64,000 nucleotides of DNA, taken from the NCBI RefSeq assembly GCF_002982135.1, contig NZ_CP019981.1, positions 2,046,001 through 2,110,000 on the forward strand. The letters run 5' to 3'. The stretch is from Pediococcus inopinatus. Its GTDB lineage: Bacteria > Bacillota > Bacilli > Lactobacillales > Lactobacillaceae. The notes under the pieces are model-generated. The model saw nothing but the letters and a program-made list of their open reading frames with translations. It had not been told where the DNA came from and did not search any database. Positions within the stretch are counted from its first letter, which is position 1. The number at the start of each line of letters is the position of its first letter. This document shows positions 21,226 to 29,952 of the stretch, one piece after another. The translations under genes and the position numbers were made by a program.

Positions 21226-22660
21226 GGGTCTCTGTCAAACTGTATTGGTAGAGATTTTTGAAGGCATGTTCACTTCGGTGAATGTGCTTTTTGTTTACTC
21301 ATGAATTAAACTGATACGAATGAAGAAGTTATGAATATTTCGAAAACCAAAACAGCTACGCTTTAATACCTTGATTTTGCGATTAAGTCCTTCAATAGGA
21401 CCGTTAGAATACGGATAACGACAACTGTTGAGCACTGCTGAGCCGTTCTTAACGAAGGTTGAAATGGTGACGTCCATTTGATTACCAGCTACTTGGTAGT
21501 TGGTAATCAAATTTTTAAATCCCGTGGCATTCTTTTGGTGGATAGCAGTTAGAATGCCTTGATAAGTTTGATACACAGTTTTGAATTCTGGAAATTCATC
21601 TAAGGCAAGGTCGATGGCGTTCTGTTGGGTCATATACTCGTTAATGCCTCGTAAATAGATAAGCTTAGTGTCATTGATTTTCTCTTCTGCCAAATGAAAT
21701 AAACGCCATTGAGATTTAAGGATGCGGTAAATGCGTGAATGCTTATCTTGAAAAGTACGGATAATGCGTGTACGTACATTGTCTAGTGCACGACCAGCAA
21801 GCTGAATAATGTGGAAACGGTCAATAATCGTGACAGCGTTCGGGAATAAACGATGAATAAAGCTGGCATATTCGGCGTTCATATCAATAGTAATTGTTTG
21901 AACTTTCGCACGTTCTTGAACTGAATAACGAGCTTCAAAGTAATCAATGATATCCTTACTGAGACGATCTTCGAGGGTCACAATGCGGCGATGACTAACG
22001 GCATCGCAACAGTTAAAGGACATTAGATGATTACAGGAACGAAATTCATCGAAACAAAGATTTGGTGGAAGTTGCTTAACACGGTAAGCCAAGTGAATAT
22101 TTGCATTTAAAATACGTTGCACACTACTTGGTGAAATGCCACAAATTTTAGCGATTTCTTTACTGGTCAGCATGTCACGAGCTAGCACAATGACCTGATG
22201 TTTAACATTGTGGGTAAAAGTTTCATTACGTCTAACGAGGTTAGTTTTAGCTCCACAGGTTTTTAAACAATGTTGGCATTGATATCTTTGTCTTCTTAGC
22301 TGCATTTCATAACGTCCGCCTGATAAGGTTCCCAACCTTAGATGACTAACGTGGGTACCGTTTTTAATTAGACTTTTATGGCCACAATGGGGACATTTCA
22401 CAAGCTGATAAGAAAGGTTGGCGTGAACGACATGAATTCGTTGTCCATTCGGGCAACGTTTCTTGGTAACACCAGTTACGGTTATATTTGGGTCTGTCAT
22501 TTCAAACAAGCTTAAGATAGAATTAGTTAGGGACATCTGTTTTTCCTCTTTTCGATTTTGTTTGGTGATTAAATCGTAGCACAAAGAGGACAGATGTCCT
22601 TTTAATTTTCAAAATAAAAACTGGTATCAGTTATTCACCAATACCAGAAAGTGTAGACCC
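21226..22660 (-). mobile_element. ISL3-family insertion sequence
   Basis: A 1435-bp element with ends GGGTCT...AGACCC and partly matching inverted repeats sharing GGGTCT and GTATTGGT. It is flanked by an exact 8-bp target duplication TTTAAATC (21218-21225 and 22661-22668), the usual ISL3 size. Insertion within orfB of the IS3 element makes it the younger of the two events. Confidence 0.93.
21295..22536 (-). CDS. ISL3-family transposase
   Basis: A 413-residue transposase. The N-terminus has a zinc-finger pattern (KCPHCGHKSL and YQCQHCLKTCG), then a helix-turn-helix (TSKEIAKICGISPSSVQRIL), then the DDE_Tnp_ISL3 core (TIDMNAEYASF, IIDRFHIIQL, and NGPIEGLNRKIK near the end). The frame appears intact, so the element may be active. 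The ATG at 22536, behind AGAGG, is preferred to the one at 22584. Confidence 0.93.
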   Translation of the reverse strand: MSLTNSILSLFEMTDPNITVTGVTKKRCPNGQRIHVVHANLSYQLVKCPHCGHKSLIKNGTHVSHLRLGTLSGGRYEMQLRRQRYQCQHCLKTCGAKTNLVRRNETFTHNVKHQVIVLARDMLTSKEIAKICGISPSSVQRILNANIHLAYRVKQLPPNLCFDEFRSCNHLMSFNCCDAVSHRRIVTLEDRLSKDIIDYFEARYSVQERAKVQTITIDMNAEYASFIHRLFPNAVTIIDRFHIIQLAGRALDNVRTRIIRTFQDKHSRIYRILKSQWRLFHLAEEKINDTKLIYLRGINEYMTQQNAIDLALDEFPEFKTVYQTYQGILTAIHQKNATGFKNLITNYQVAGNQMDVTISTFVKNGSAVLNSCRYPYSNGPIEGLNRKIKVLKRSCFGFRNIHNFFIRISLIHE

Positions 22661-23269
22661 TTTAAATCAAAGCTTCAAAGTTACGGCACCTAATCAAGTT
22701 TGGTTATCAGACTCAACTGAATTAACCTACGGTGTAAATGGTGAGCACAAGGTACGTTTAAGTGGTGTCTTAGATTTATACGGGCGAAAACTGTTAGCCT
22801 ACAATCTAAGCCTGACGGAGACTAGTGCAGCCGAAATTCAAGTATTTCAGCGAGCTTTCAATCAATTTAGTAATGCTCATCCATTAATTCACACAGATCG
22901 AGGATCTGCTTATACTTCTGGAGCTTTCAATAATTATTTGGCTCGTTATAACGTGACACGTAGCATGTCAAGACCAGGCACTCCATACGACAACGCTCCG
23001 ATGGAACGTTGGTGGAATGAATTTAAACTTCGTTGGATGGCTCGCCATCCGTTGGCAAAAACTTATGAAGAACTAGTAAAACTTGTAGAAGATGGAATAT
23101 ATTATTTTAACCACCATAACCGTTCAGCAATAAGAAATGGCTTCACTCCAGATGAATACTGGAATGAAGCCATTTAGAAACAAACTTAAATTTATATTAT
23201 TTCATCTGTCAACTTGACAGGGCCTAGTGCAAGAAGTAAAACTTAATTTCTGATAATTCCAGAGAAATA

Positions 23270-23316
23270 AACAGATGAAACAGTGGCCGATATGCCGCGG
23301 TTTCATCTGTTTTTTT
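23270..23316 (+). terminator. Terminator downstream of the IS region
   Basis: Stem AACAGATGAAAC / GTTTCATCTGTT with T-run; possibly the original codBA terminator now displaced by the IS. Confidence 0.8.
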
Positions 23317-23398
23317 ACGCAAGCTCTTGAGTATATTGCATGGTAATTCAATGGGAATGTGAGAGAATGAAAACATAAACTAATTTTGGAGCGCTATT

Positions 23399-24928
23399 AT
23401 GACGACATTATGGAATACATTTTTAGATCAAAGAACCGAACTTCTTAAAGCATTGTGGGAACATTTACAGATCTCACTAACCTCTTTACTGATCGCCATC
23501 GTGATTGCGGTACCTTTGGCAATTTGGGCAACTCACCATAAAAGTGTGGCAGAGGTCCTTTTACAAATTACGAGTGTGCTACAAACGATTCCTTCACTGG
23601 CTTTGTTGGGGTTGTTAATCCCACTGGTGGGAATTGGAAGTGTACCAGCGGTTATCGCGCTAGTTGTTTATGCACTATTACCTATTTTTCAAAATACATA
23701 TGTGGGAATTGATGAAATCGATCCCTCCATCGAAGAGGCTGCGGATGCATTCGGAATGTCGCGACTGCGGAAACTGTGTAAAGTAGAAATCCCGATTGCA
23801 CTACCTGTAATTATATCTGGGATTCGAACTGCTTTAGTCCAGATTGTTGGAACTGCAACTTTGGCTGCTTTGATTGGCGCGGGTGGTCTAGGTAACTTTA
23901 TCTTACTCGGAATTGACCAAAATGATACGGCATTAATTTTAATTGGGGCAATTTCATCAGCTTTACTTGCGATTATTTTAAGTACCTTGATCAAAGTTCT
24001 CCAAAAAGCCCGGTTACGAACCGTTATCGTGACCATTGCTGTGATTATTGTCGGGTTTGTTGGAGTGAGCGGCTATCAGGCTGCGGCCCAACCTAAAGAA
24101 AATATTATTATTGCCGGCAAACTCGGCTCAGAACCGGATATTTTAATTAATATGTATAAAGATTTGATTGAACAAGATGATAAACATGTCACCGTGACCC
24201 TGAAACCAAACTTTGGGACAACTAGTTTCCTATTCAATGCACTTAAAAGTAAAAGTATTGATATGTATCCGGAATTTTCTGGGACTGTGCTCGAAAGCCT
24301 GGTTAAAAGCAAAGGCAATACCGCTAATTTGAGTGCTCATAAAACTTATGTGAAGGCTCGATATGAACTCAAGTCGCAAAACGATATGGCCTATTTGAAG
24401 CCCATGAAATATCAAAATACTTTTGCGGTGGCTGTTAAAAGATCATTTGCAGAAAAATATCATTTGAAATCAATCGGAGATTTACGTAAAATCGAAAACC
24501 AAATTAATGCCGGGATGACCTTGGAATTTATGAACCGCCAAGATGGATTAAAAGGGATTAAGAAAAAGTATGGCTTAGATTTCAAGGTAAGTTCAATGCA
24601 AGCCAGTTTACGGTATGAGGCACTGAAGCGCGGAAATATTAACGTGGGAGATGCTTATTCGACGGATAGTCAGATTAAGCAGCTCGATTTAGTAATGTTA
24701 AAAGATACTAAGCATGTATTTCCCCCTTATCAAGGAGCCCCCATCATGTCTGAAAAGTTTGCAACCAGTCATCCTCAGATTGTAAAATCCTTGAACAAGT
24801 TATCGGGTAAGATCTCGGATTCGGATATGCAGGAAATGAATTATAAAGTAAATGTGAAAAAAGAGTCCGCTGCGAAAGTCGCCAAGCAGTACTTAATTTC
24901 TCATGGATTGTTGAGGGATGATAAATGA
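23399..24928 (+). CDS. ABC importer permease fused to substrate-binding domain (OpuC/EgtU type)
   Basis: A 509-residue fusion. Residues 1 to about 220 form an OpuCB-like permease (EAA loop around EEAADAFGMSRLRKLCKVEIP); after a linking helix near 205-225, residues 235-509 form an OpuCC-like binding domain on the outer face (SEPDILINMYKDLIEQ, DMYPEFSGTVLESL). This build is shared by osmolyte (choline, glycine betaine, carnitine) importers and by EgtU, the ergothioneine importer of streptococci and other Firmicutes. The next gene is the ATPase, and then a glutathione-reductase-like flavoprotein, which leans towards a thiol-type substrate, but sequence alone does not settle it. Confidence 0.9.
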   Translation: MTTLWNTFLDQRTELLKALWEHLQISLTSLLIAIVIAVPLAIWATHHKSVAEVLLQITSVLQTIPSLALLGLLIPLVGIGSVPAVIALVVYALLPIFQNTYVGIDEIDPSIEEAADAFGMSRLRKLCKVEIPIALPVIISGIRTALVQIVGTATLAALIGAGGLGNFILLGIDQNDTALILIGAISSALLAIILSTLIKVLQKARLRTVIVTIAVIIVGFVGVSGYQAAAQPKENIIIAGKLGSEPDILINMYKDLIEQDDKHVTVTLKPNFGTTSFLFNALKSKSIDMYPEFSGTVLESLVKSKGNTANLSAHKTYVKARYELKSQNDMAYLKPMKYQNTFAVAVKRSFAEKYHLKSIGDLRKIENQINAGMTLEFMNRQDGLKGIKKKYGLDFKVSSMQASLRYEALKRGNINVGDAYSTDSQIKQLDLVMLKDTKHVFPPYQGAPIMSEKFATSHPQIVKSLNKLSGKISDSDMQEMNYKVNVKKESAAKVAKQYLISHGLLRDDK

Positions 24929-25896
24929 TGAAACCCAAAGTACCCATTATTGAGTTTAAAGATGTCCGAAAAGAATTTGGTGAAAACTTGGCCATTCAAG
25001 ATCTGAATTTGGCAATTCAACCGGGCGAACTTTTTGTCCTGGTTGGGACTTCTGGAAGCGGAAAAACAACGACTTTAAAAATGATTAACCAATTGATTAC
25101 CCAATCAGATGGTGACATTCTTTTTAACGGCAAAAAATTGAAAGAATTTGATACGCAAAGTTTACGACTTGATATTGGTTATGTACTCCAACAAATTGCG
25201 CTATTTCCAACGATGACAGTTGCCCAAAATGTGAGTGTCATTCCAGAAATGAAGAAAATTCCGAAGAAAACAACGGCCGAAATTGTTGATAATCTCCTTA
25301 CCCAAGTTGGTCTGGACCCCAAAGAATATCGTGATCGGATGCCGGATGAATTATCAGGTGGAGAACAGCAACGAATTGGCATTATTCGAGCAATTGCGGC
25401 CAAGCCCCCAGTTGTTTTATTTGATGAACCTTTTAGTGCTTTGGATCCAATTGTGCGAACACAACTACAAGATTTAGTGTTAGATTTACATCAAAAAATG
25501 CATAATACGATTATCTTCGTGACCCATGACATGGATGAAGCATTGAAATTGGGTGACCGAATTGGCGTGATGAGTCACGGCCAGCTCCTTCAAACGGATA
25601 CTCCGGAAAATATCGTGCAGCATCCGGTTAACCAATTTATAGAAAATTTCTTTGCTAGTTCAGTTGCAAAAAATATCTATGAAACCCAGCTGGCTAAACT
25701 AGTAAAATCGGGATATGTCCTAAAAAGTAGTAATGCTGCAAATAACTTGAAGGAGCTCGACGATACGGAGACCTTGGAGAGTGCCTTTATGGAACTGGCA
25801 GAAAATGATGAGATTTTGGTGATGCATGATCAAAAGAAAGTCGGATATCTAAATCGGCAACAAGTCATGCGTTATTTAAGTGAAGTTCAACGATAA
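24925..25896 (+). CDS. ABC importer ATPase (OpuCA/EgtV type)
   Basis: A 323-residue ATPase powering the fused importer upstream; the ATG overlaps that gene's stop (ATGA). Walker A is GTSGSGKTT, the Q-loop YVLQQIALFP, the signature [11 protein letters not shown], Walker B PVVLFDEP and the H-switch VTHD. The C-terminal 80 residues (after about 240) are shorter than a full tandem CBS pair as in OpuCA, and resemble one degenerate CBS-like segment ending in VGYLNRQQVMRYL. Confidence 0.93.
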   Translation: MMKPKVPIIEFKDVRKEFGENLAIQDLNLAIQPGELFVLVGTSGSGKTTTLKMINQLITQSDGDILFNGKKLKEFDTQSLRLDIGYVLQQIALFPTMTVAQNVSVIPEMKKIPKKTTAEIVDNLLTQVGLDPKEYRDRMPDELSGGEQQRIGIIRAIAAKPPVVLFDEPFSALDPIVRTQLQDLVLDLHQKMHNTIIFVTHDMDEALKLGDRIGVMSHGQLLQTDTPENIVQHPVNQFIENFFASSVAKNIYETQLAKLVKSGYVLKSSNAANNLKELDDTETLESAFMELAENDEILVMHDQKKVGYLNRQQVMRYLSEVQR

Positions 25897-25923
25897 ACTA
25901 AAAATCAGAGGAGTGAATCAAAA

Positions 25924-27255
25924 TTGGAAAAATTTGATGTTGTGATTATTGGTGCTGGCCCTGGCGGTGGTGCATTGGCGTATGACTTAAAGGCTCAAAA
26001 CCTGAAAGTGGCCGTTGTTGAAGAAAATCTATGGGGTGGAACCTGCCCTAATCGCGGATGTGATTCTAAAAAAGTTTTAATTTCTGCTTTGGATGCAAAA
26101 CGGCATGCAGAACATTTGGTGGGAAAAGGCATTCAAAAGGCTCCGGAGATTAACTGGGTCGACTTAATGAAATTCGAAAAAACATTCACGGATCCGGTTT
26201 CTTCGGGCACAAAAAAAGGTTTAGAAGACGCCGGTATTACGGTGATTGATGGGTCAGTAAAATTTAAGGATGCCCATACAATCCAAGTGGGCGAAAAACA
26301 GATTCAAGCTGATAAGTTTGTGATTGCAACTGGCGCTCGTCCTGGAATCCTAGAAATTGATGGTAAAAAACATTTTAAAACTAGTACGGACTTCCTAAAA
26401 ATGCCAACAATGCCTAAGATCATTACTTTTGTGGGCGGTGGCTACATTGCGTTTGAGTTTGCGGCAATTGCAAGTGCTGCCGGTGCGCAGGTTCACATTG
26501 TGCATCATAACGATCGACCACTTAAGGCGTTTCCAAAAGCGGATGTAAAACGGTTAATTTCACAACTGGAAGAAAATGGTGTTCAGTTCCATTTTGGGGT
26601 GGACGTTAGTCGGATTGATAAAAATGCGCAAGGCTTTGAGCTTGTGAGTGCTCAAGGATTCAGTTTACAGACGAATGAAGTCTTTTGTACCGCTGGGCGG
26701 GTGCCTAATGACGATGCGCTAGCTTTAGAACAGGCCGGTGTTACGTATTCCAAACGGGGAATTCAAGTAAATGATCATTTACAAACAACGGCTGAAAATA
26801 TTTTTGCCATTGGGGATGTTGTGGATAAAAGCCAACCCAAACTCACACCAGTATCTGGATTTGAAGCACAATATTTAGCTGGGTATCTAGCTGGCAATCA
26901 GGCGGCTATCACGTATCCGGCAATCCCAACTGTTGTGTACGGGGAAACTCGTTTAGCAATGGTAGGAATCAAAGCTTCTGAAGCTGAAAAAGATGCCGAT
27001 CAATTTGAAATTAAAGATTTAGATTTAATGAGCTGGTTTACTTATCGGCGCTTGAACGAACCGTTGGCACATGCTACAGTAATAACATCTAGAAAAACAG
27101 GTGCGGTTGTTGGAGCCAGTTTGATGAGTAGTGAAGCAGATGATTTTATTAATTATTTTGCGATGGCAATTAATGGTCAATTGACTCCAGAAAATTTAAA
27201 ACAAACAATTTTCTCTTATCCAACCGCGGCTAGCGATTTATCCTATTTAATCTAA
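25924..27255 (+). CDS. Pyridine nucleotide-disulfide oxidoreductase, glutathione-reductase-like
   Basis: A 443-residue FAD enzyme. FAD-binding GAGPGGGALAYDL (10-22) is followed by the redox-active disulfide GTCPNRGCDSKK (Cys41, Cys46), the NAD(P)-binding GGGYIAFEFAA and the second FAD contact IFAIGDVVD. In glutathione reductases the C-terminal HPT motif gives the catalytic His; here the place reads SYPTAASDL, with Tyr. So the disulfide is intact but the usual acid/base is missing. TTG start behind GAGGAG. It lies 27 bases after the ABC ATPase gene, suggesting a shared role in low-molecular-weight thiol import and reduction. Confidence 0.88.
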   Translation: MEKFDVVIIGAGPGGGALAYDLKAQNLKVAVVEENLWGGTCPNRGCDSKKVLISALDAKRHAEHLVGKGIQKAPEINWVDLMKFEKTFTDPVSSGTKKGLEDAGITVIDGSVKFKDAHTIQVGEKQIQADKFVIATGARPGILEIDGKKHFKTSTDFLKMPTMPKIITFVGGGYIAFEFAAIASAAGAQVHIVHHNDRPLKAFPKADVKRLISQLEENGVQFHFGVDVSRIDKNAQGFELVSAQGFSLQTNEVFCTAGRVPNDDALALEQAGVTYSKRGIQVNDHLQTTAENIFAIGDVVDKSQPKLTPVSGFEAQYLAGYLAGNQAAITYPAIPTVVYGETRLAMVGIKASEAEKDADQFEIKDLDLMSWFTYRRLNEPLAHATVITSRKTGAVVGASLMSSEADDFINYFAMAINGQLTPENLKQTIFSYPTAASDLSYLI

Positions 27256-27273
27256 CTTTACGGAGGCTGTTAT

Positions 27274-28431
27274 ATGGAATTCATTGGGACACTTTGTTTA
27301 ATACTTTTTTTAACGTTATTTGTTGGGCATTATAGCCAACGAATGGGTGTCCCAGGGGTTATTGGGCAGCTTTTAGTCGGAGTCATTTTGGGTCCGGCTA
27401 TTTTAAATTGGATTCATTTGAATACCTTGGTTCAAACTTTTGCGGATCTTGGCGTGATTATTCTGATGTTTATCGCTGGCTTGGAAAGCAATATCGCCTT
27501 ACTAAAGAAGTATTTACGTCCGGCACTTGTGGTGGCCGTGATTGGGGTGATCTTCCCAGTGGTAATCATGGGTGGCGCAGGATTATTATTTCATTTTAGT
27601 CGCTTAGAATGTTTCTTTATTGGTGTCGTATTTTCAGCAACTTCGGTAAGCATCTCGGTCGAAGTACTTAAAGAGTTTCACGTATTGGATACTAAAGAGG
27701 GCGCAACGATTTTAGGAGCGGCTGTGGCTGATGATATTATTGGCGTTATTTTGTTGAGCATCATGGTCAGCATGATGGGCGATTCTGCTGGAAATGAGAA
27801 TCTGGGTCTAGTTATTTTAAAACAGGTTCTATATTTCGTGGGCGTTTATCTTGTGATTAAATGGATCGCGCCATATTTGATGCGCACGGCAGATAGATTA
27901 TTCATGACGTCTAGCCGCACGATTATGTCGATGATTATCTGTTTAGGGATGGCCTGGCTAGCGGAGTCCGTGGGGCTTAGTGGTGCCGTTGGGGCCTTCT
28001 TTGCTGGGATTGCGGTTGCGATGACTCCCGCTCATGAAGAAATTGATCAAAGTATTGAACCAATTGGGTACGCGGTGTTTATTCCGATGTTCTTTATCAG
28101 TGTTGGGTTAAATATGGACTTTTCCCATTTATTGCAGTCATTAGGGTTTGTCATTTTGATGACTGTGCTTGGGATTGGCACAAAACTAATCGGTTGCGGC
28201 CTAGGTGGCAAACTATCAGGTTTTGATTTAACCAGTAATTATGTGATCGGTGCAGGGATGATTTCGCGAGGAGAAATGGCGTTGATTACTGCGCAAATTG
28301 GATTTTCAGCCCACTTAATTGATCCAACCCACTACTCTGACGTGATTTTGGTTATTATTCTGGTGACGATGATTGCACCATTTATATTGAAGCATGCAAT
28401 TGGTCACCAAAGAAAAGTTTTGGCTAAATAA
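27274..28431 (+). CDS. CPA2-family cation/proton antiporter
   Basis: A 385-residue membrane protein with about 12 helices of the monovalent cation:proton antiporter-2 family (NapA/KefB membrane part, without a TrkA-type regulatory domain). The ion-binding motif is GAAVADDIIGVILL; a family landmark VPGVIGQLLVGVILGP is in the first helices. It is likely to exchange Na+ or K+ for H+. It follows the flavoprotein gene by 18 bases with its own GGAGG, so it is probably in the same operon. Confidence 0.92.
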   Translation: MEFIGTLCLILFLTLFVGHYSQRMGVPGVIGQLLVGVILGPAILNWIHLNTLVQTFADLGVIILMFIAGLESNIALLKKYLRPALVVAVIGVIFPVVIMGGAGLLFHFSRLECFFIGVVFSATSVSISVEVLKEFHVLDTKEGATILGAAVADDIIGVILLSIMVSMMGDSAGNENLGLVILKQVLYFVGVYLVIKWIAPYLMRTADRLFMTSSRTIMSMIICLGMAWLAESVGLSGAVGAFFAGIAVAMTPAHEEIDQSIEPIGYAVFIPMFFISVGLNMDFSHLLQSLGFVILMTVLGIGTKLIGCGLGGKLSGFDLTSNYVIGAGMISRGEMALITAQIGFSAHLIDPTHYSDVILVIILVTMIAPFILKHAIGHQRKVLAK

Positions 28432-28570
28432 GACGAATTCTAACAAAAGAAATAAAAATAGTAAAAATAATTGCAATTAACTCGGATAAAGAGTATCCAA
28501 ATCTTAAAAAATGTCGTATAATAAACTTAAAAGTTTCTTAATCAGTCAAAAGGGTTTGGAGGTTTGTCAA

Positions 28571-29797
28571 ATGAAGAATAATCAAGATAATAAATTACAT
28601 TTCAAAATGTATAAGGTACATAAACAATGGTTGTATGCAGGCCTTGTTTTGGTAGGCATTAATGCTGTAGGCGCATTTAATGCACCCCATGTATCAGCGG
28701 ATGCTTCAGCAACTTCAACGGAAACTAGTGCAAATCAGACTAAGTCTAGTAGCTATGCTTATTCAGATTCTTATGCAACTAGTTCAGCTACTAGTAGTGT
28801 GAGTCAAGCAAGTACAGCAAGTAACGCTTCTTCTGCCAGCTCTAGTAGTGCAGCAAGTTCAAGCAGTGCAAAAAAATCGGCTGCTAGTGAAAGTGCTAAA
28901 AAGGCATCTGAGGCTTCAAGTTCAGCTTTGAGTTCCGCAGCAGCTAGTTCTGCTGCTAGCTCAGTAGCTGCTGCAAGTAGTGCTAGCAGTTCGGTGGCCG
29001 CTTCGTTAGCTCCTAGTTTAAGCACAACACCTAGTTCATCATCGAGCGTGGTTTATCCAGCATCTTCTAGTGCTGCGAGCGTTTCACCAATTAGTAGTGC
29101 TGCAAGTAGTGCGGTTGCTTCAACTAGTTCAGATGCAACTAGCGCTGCATCTTCTGCCGCAAGTGAAGCAACTCCAGGTTCATCTTCAGATTTAAATACT
29201 GACCAAACAAGCAGTGAAGCGACTTCCGTTTCTGCTGCAAGTTCAGAAAGTGTTAGTTCAGCAGTTTCCAGTGCTTCAACGCCTTCAACTGCTAGTTCAG
29301 CATCAGTCAGCTCAGATGCTAAGTCAAGTTCTTCAGCTGCCAGCAGCGCCACCACAACAATGGCTACTAAGGCAGTGACAACGACTACAACTGTGCAAAC
29401 AACTGTTATGAACGCAACGGTTTCAAAAGTAATGAGCCAAGCAACTGCAGACGTTCAAAGAGCTACAACGACTCATCAGCGTGTTGATCGAAGCGCTTAT
29501 TTGAGTGATTTGAGTGTATTTGCGGACACAAAGGCGGCTACAAAAGTTGAAGTTGCTGATTTAAATGATGATTATCAACAAGCTGCAATTCCTGTAGTTC
29601 AGTTCCAAACAACTTCACGGGCTATTAGTAATGCTCAAAGTGAAGCTGCCCAGACAACAGAGAAGGCATCTGCCAATAGTGATAAAGATGATAATTCATC
29701 TTCTGAAATGATGGCGCAAAGTGCCGGATTTGATGCTGATGGACATTCGGAATTAGCTGGTGGCACATATGTCATCCAAAATAATAAACAAAAATAG
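28571..29797 (+). CDS. Serine/alanine-rich secreted protein with KxYKxGKxW-type signal
   Basis: A 408-residue exported protein. The N-terminus has the special signal KMYKVHKQW (residues 12-20, a KxYKxGKxW variant) and a hydrophobic stretch ending near VSADAS. Residues about 45-290 are almost wholly Ser, Ala, Thr and Val, the kind of domain glycosylated and exported by the accessory SecA2/Y2 route in related species. The last 110 residues are of mixed composition. There is no LPxTG or membrane anchor, so it is probably released or bound non-covalently. GGAGG ahead of the ATG at 28571; the in-frame upstream ATG overlaps a TATAAT (28517-28522), a likely -10. Confidence 0.85.
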   Translation: MKNNQDNKLHFKMYKVHKQWLYAGLVLVGINAVGAFNAPHVSADASATSTETSANQTKSSSYAYSDSYATSSATSSVSQASTASNASSASSSSAASSSSAKKSAASESAKKASEASSSALSSAAASSAASSVAAASSASSSVAASLAPSLSTTPSSSSSVVYPASSSAASVSPISSAASSAVASTSSDATSAASSAASEATPGSSSDLNTDQTSSEATSVSAASSESVSSAVSSASTPSTASSASVSSDAKSSSSAASSATTTMATKAVTTTTTVQTTVMNATVSKVMSQATADVQRATTTHQRVDRSAYLSDLSVFADTKAATKVEVADLNDDYQQAAIPVVQFQTTSRAISNAQSEAAQTTEKASANSDKDDNSSSEMMAQSAGFDADGHSELAGGTYVIQNNKQK

Positions 29798-29814
29798 AGT
29801 TTAATAGAGATTAG

Positions 29815-29860
29815 AATAGCCATTCCGCTCACTAAACTGTGAGTTGGATGGCTATTTTTG
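29815..29860 (+). terminator. Terminator after the Ser/Ala-rich protein gene
   Basis: An 18-bp stem AATAGCCATTCCGCTCAC / GTGAGTTGGATGGCTATT with T-run. Confidence 0.9.
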
Positions 29861-29952
29861 TTTGAAAAGATTCAGCGAAATGGTGTACCACCAAAACTAA
29901 ATAAGTTGTAAGATAAAAGGCGTGAACTTTTTAAGGGAAGAAGAGAAATTCT

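Larger units (their letters stand above)
20841..23177 (+). pseudogene. IS3-family transposase OrfB, split by ISL3 insertion
   Basis: The first part (20841-21225) carries the HTH_21-like leader; the second (22669-23177) carries the rve integrase core with WLSDSTE (first D), HTDRGSAY (second D) and PMERWWNEFK (E). Joining the parts across the 8-base target duplication restores one frame: DNTLN continues into QSFKVTAPNQVW. The gene was therefore intact before the inner insertion. As it stands, the first part runs into IS sequence and stops at 21251. Confidence 0.93.
20118..23213 (+). mobile_element. IS3-family insertion sequence interrupted by an ISL3-family element
   Basis: Imperfect 22-base terminal inverted repeats (20118-20139 and 23192-23213, one mismatch) bound an IS3-type element with overlapping orfA and orfB. 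Removing the inner ISL3 element and its target copy gives about 1.65 kb, acceptable for the family. The outermost bases are uncertain because I could not find a matching target duplication outside the repeats. The left repeat lies within the codA reading frame. Confidence 0.85.

Noticed and set aside
28804..29355. Leu/Ala/Glu-rich open frames antisense to the Ser/Ala-rich protein gene.
   Set aside because: They are mirror images of the biased codon use in the real gene.
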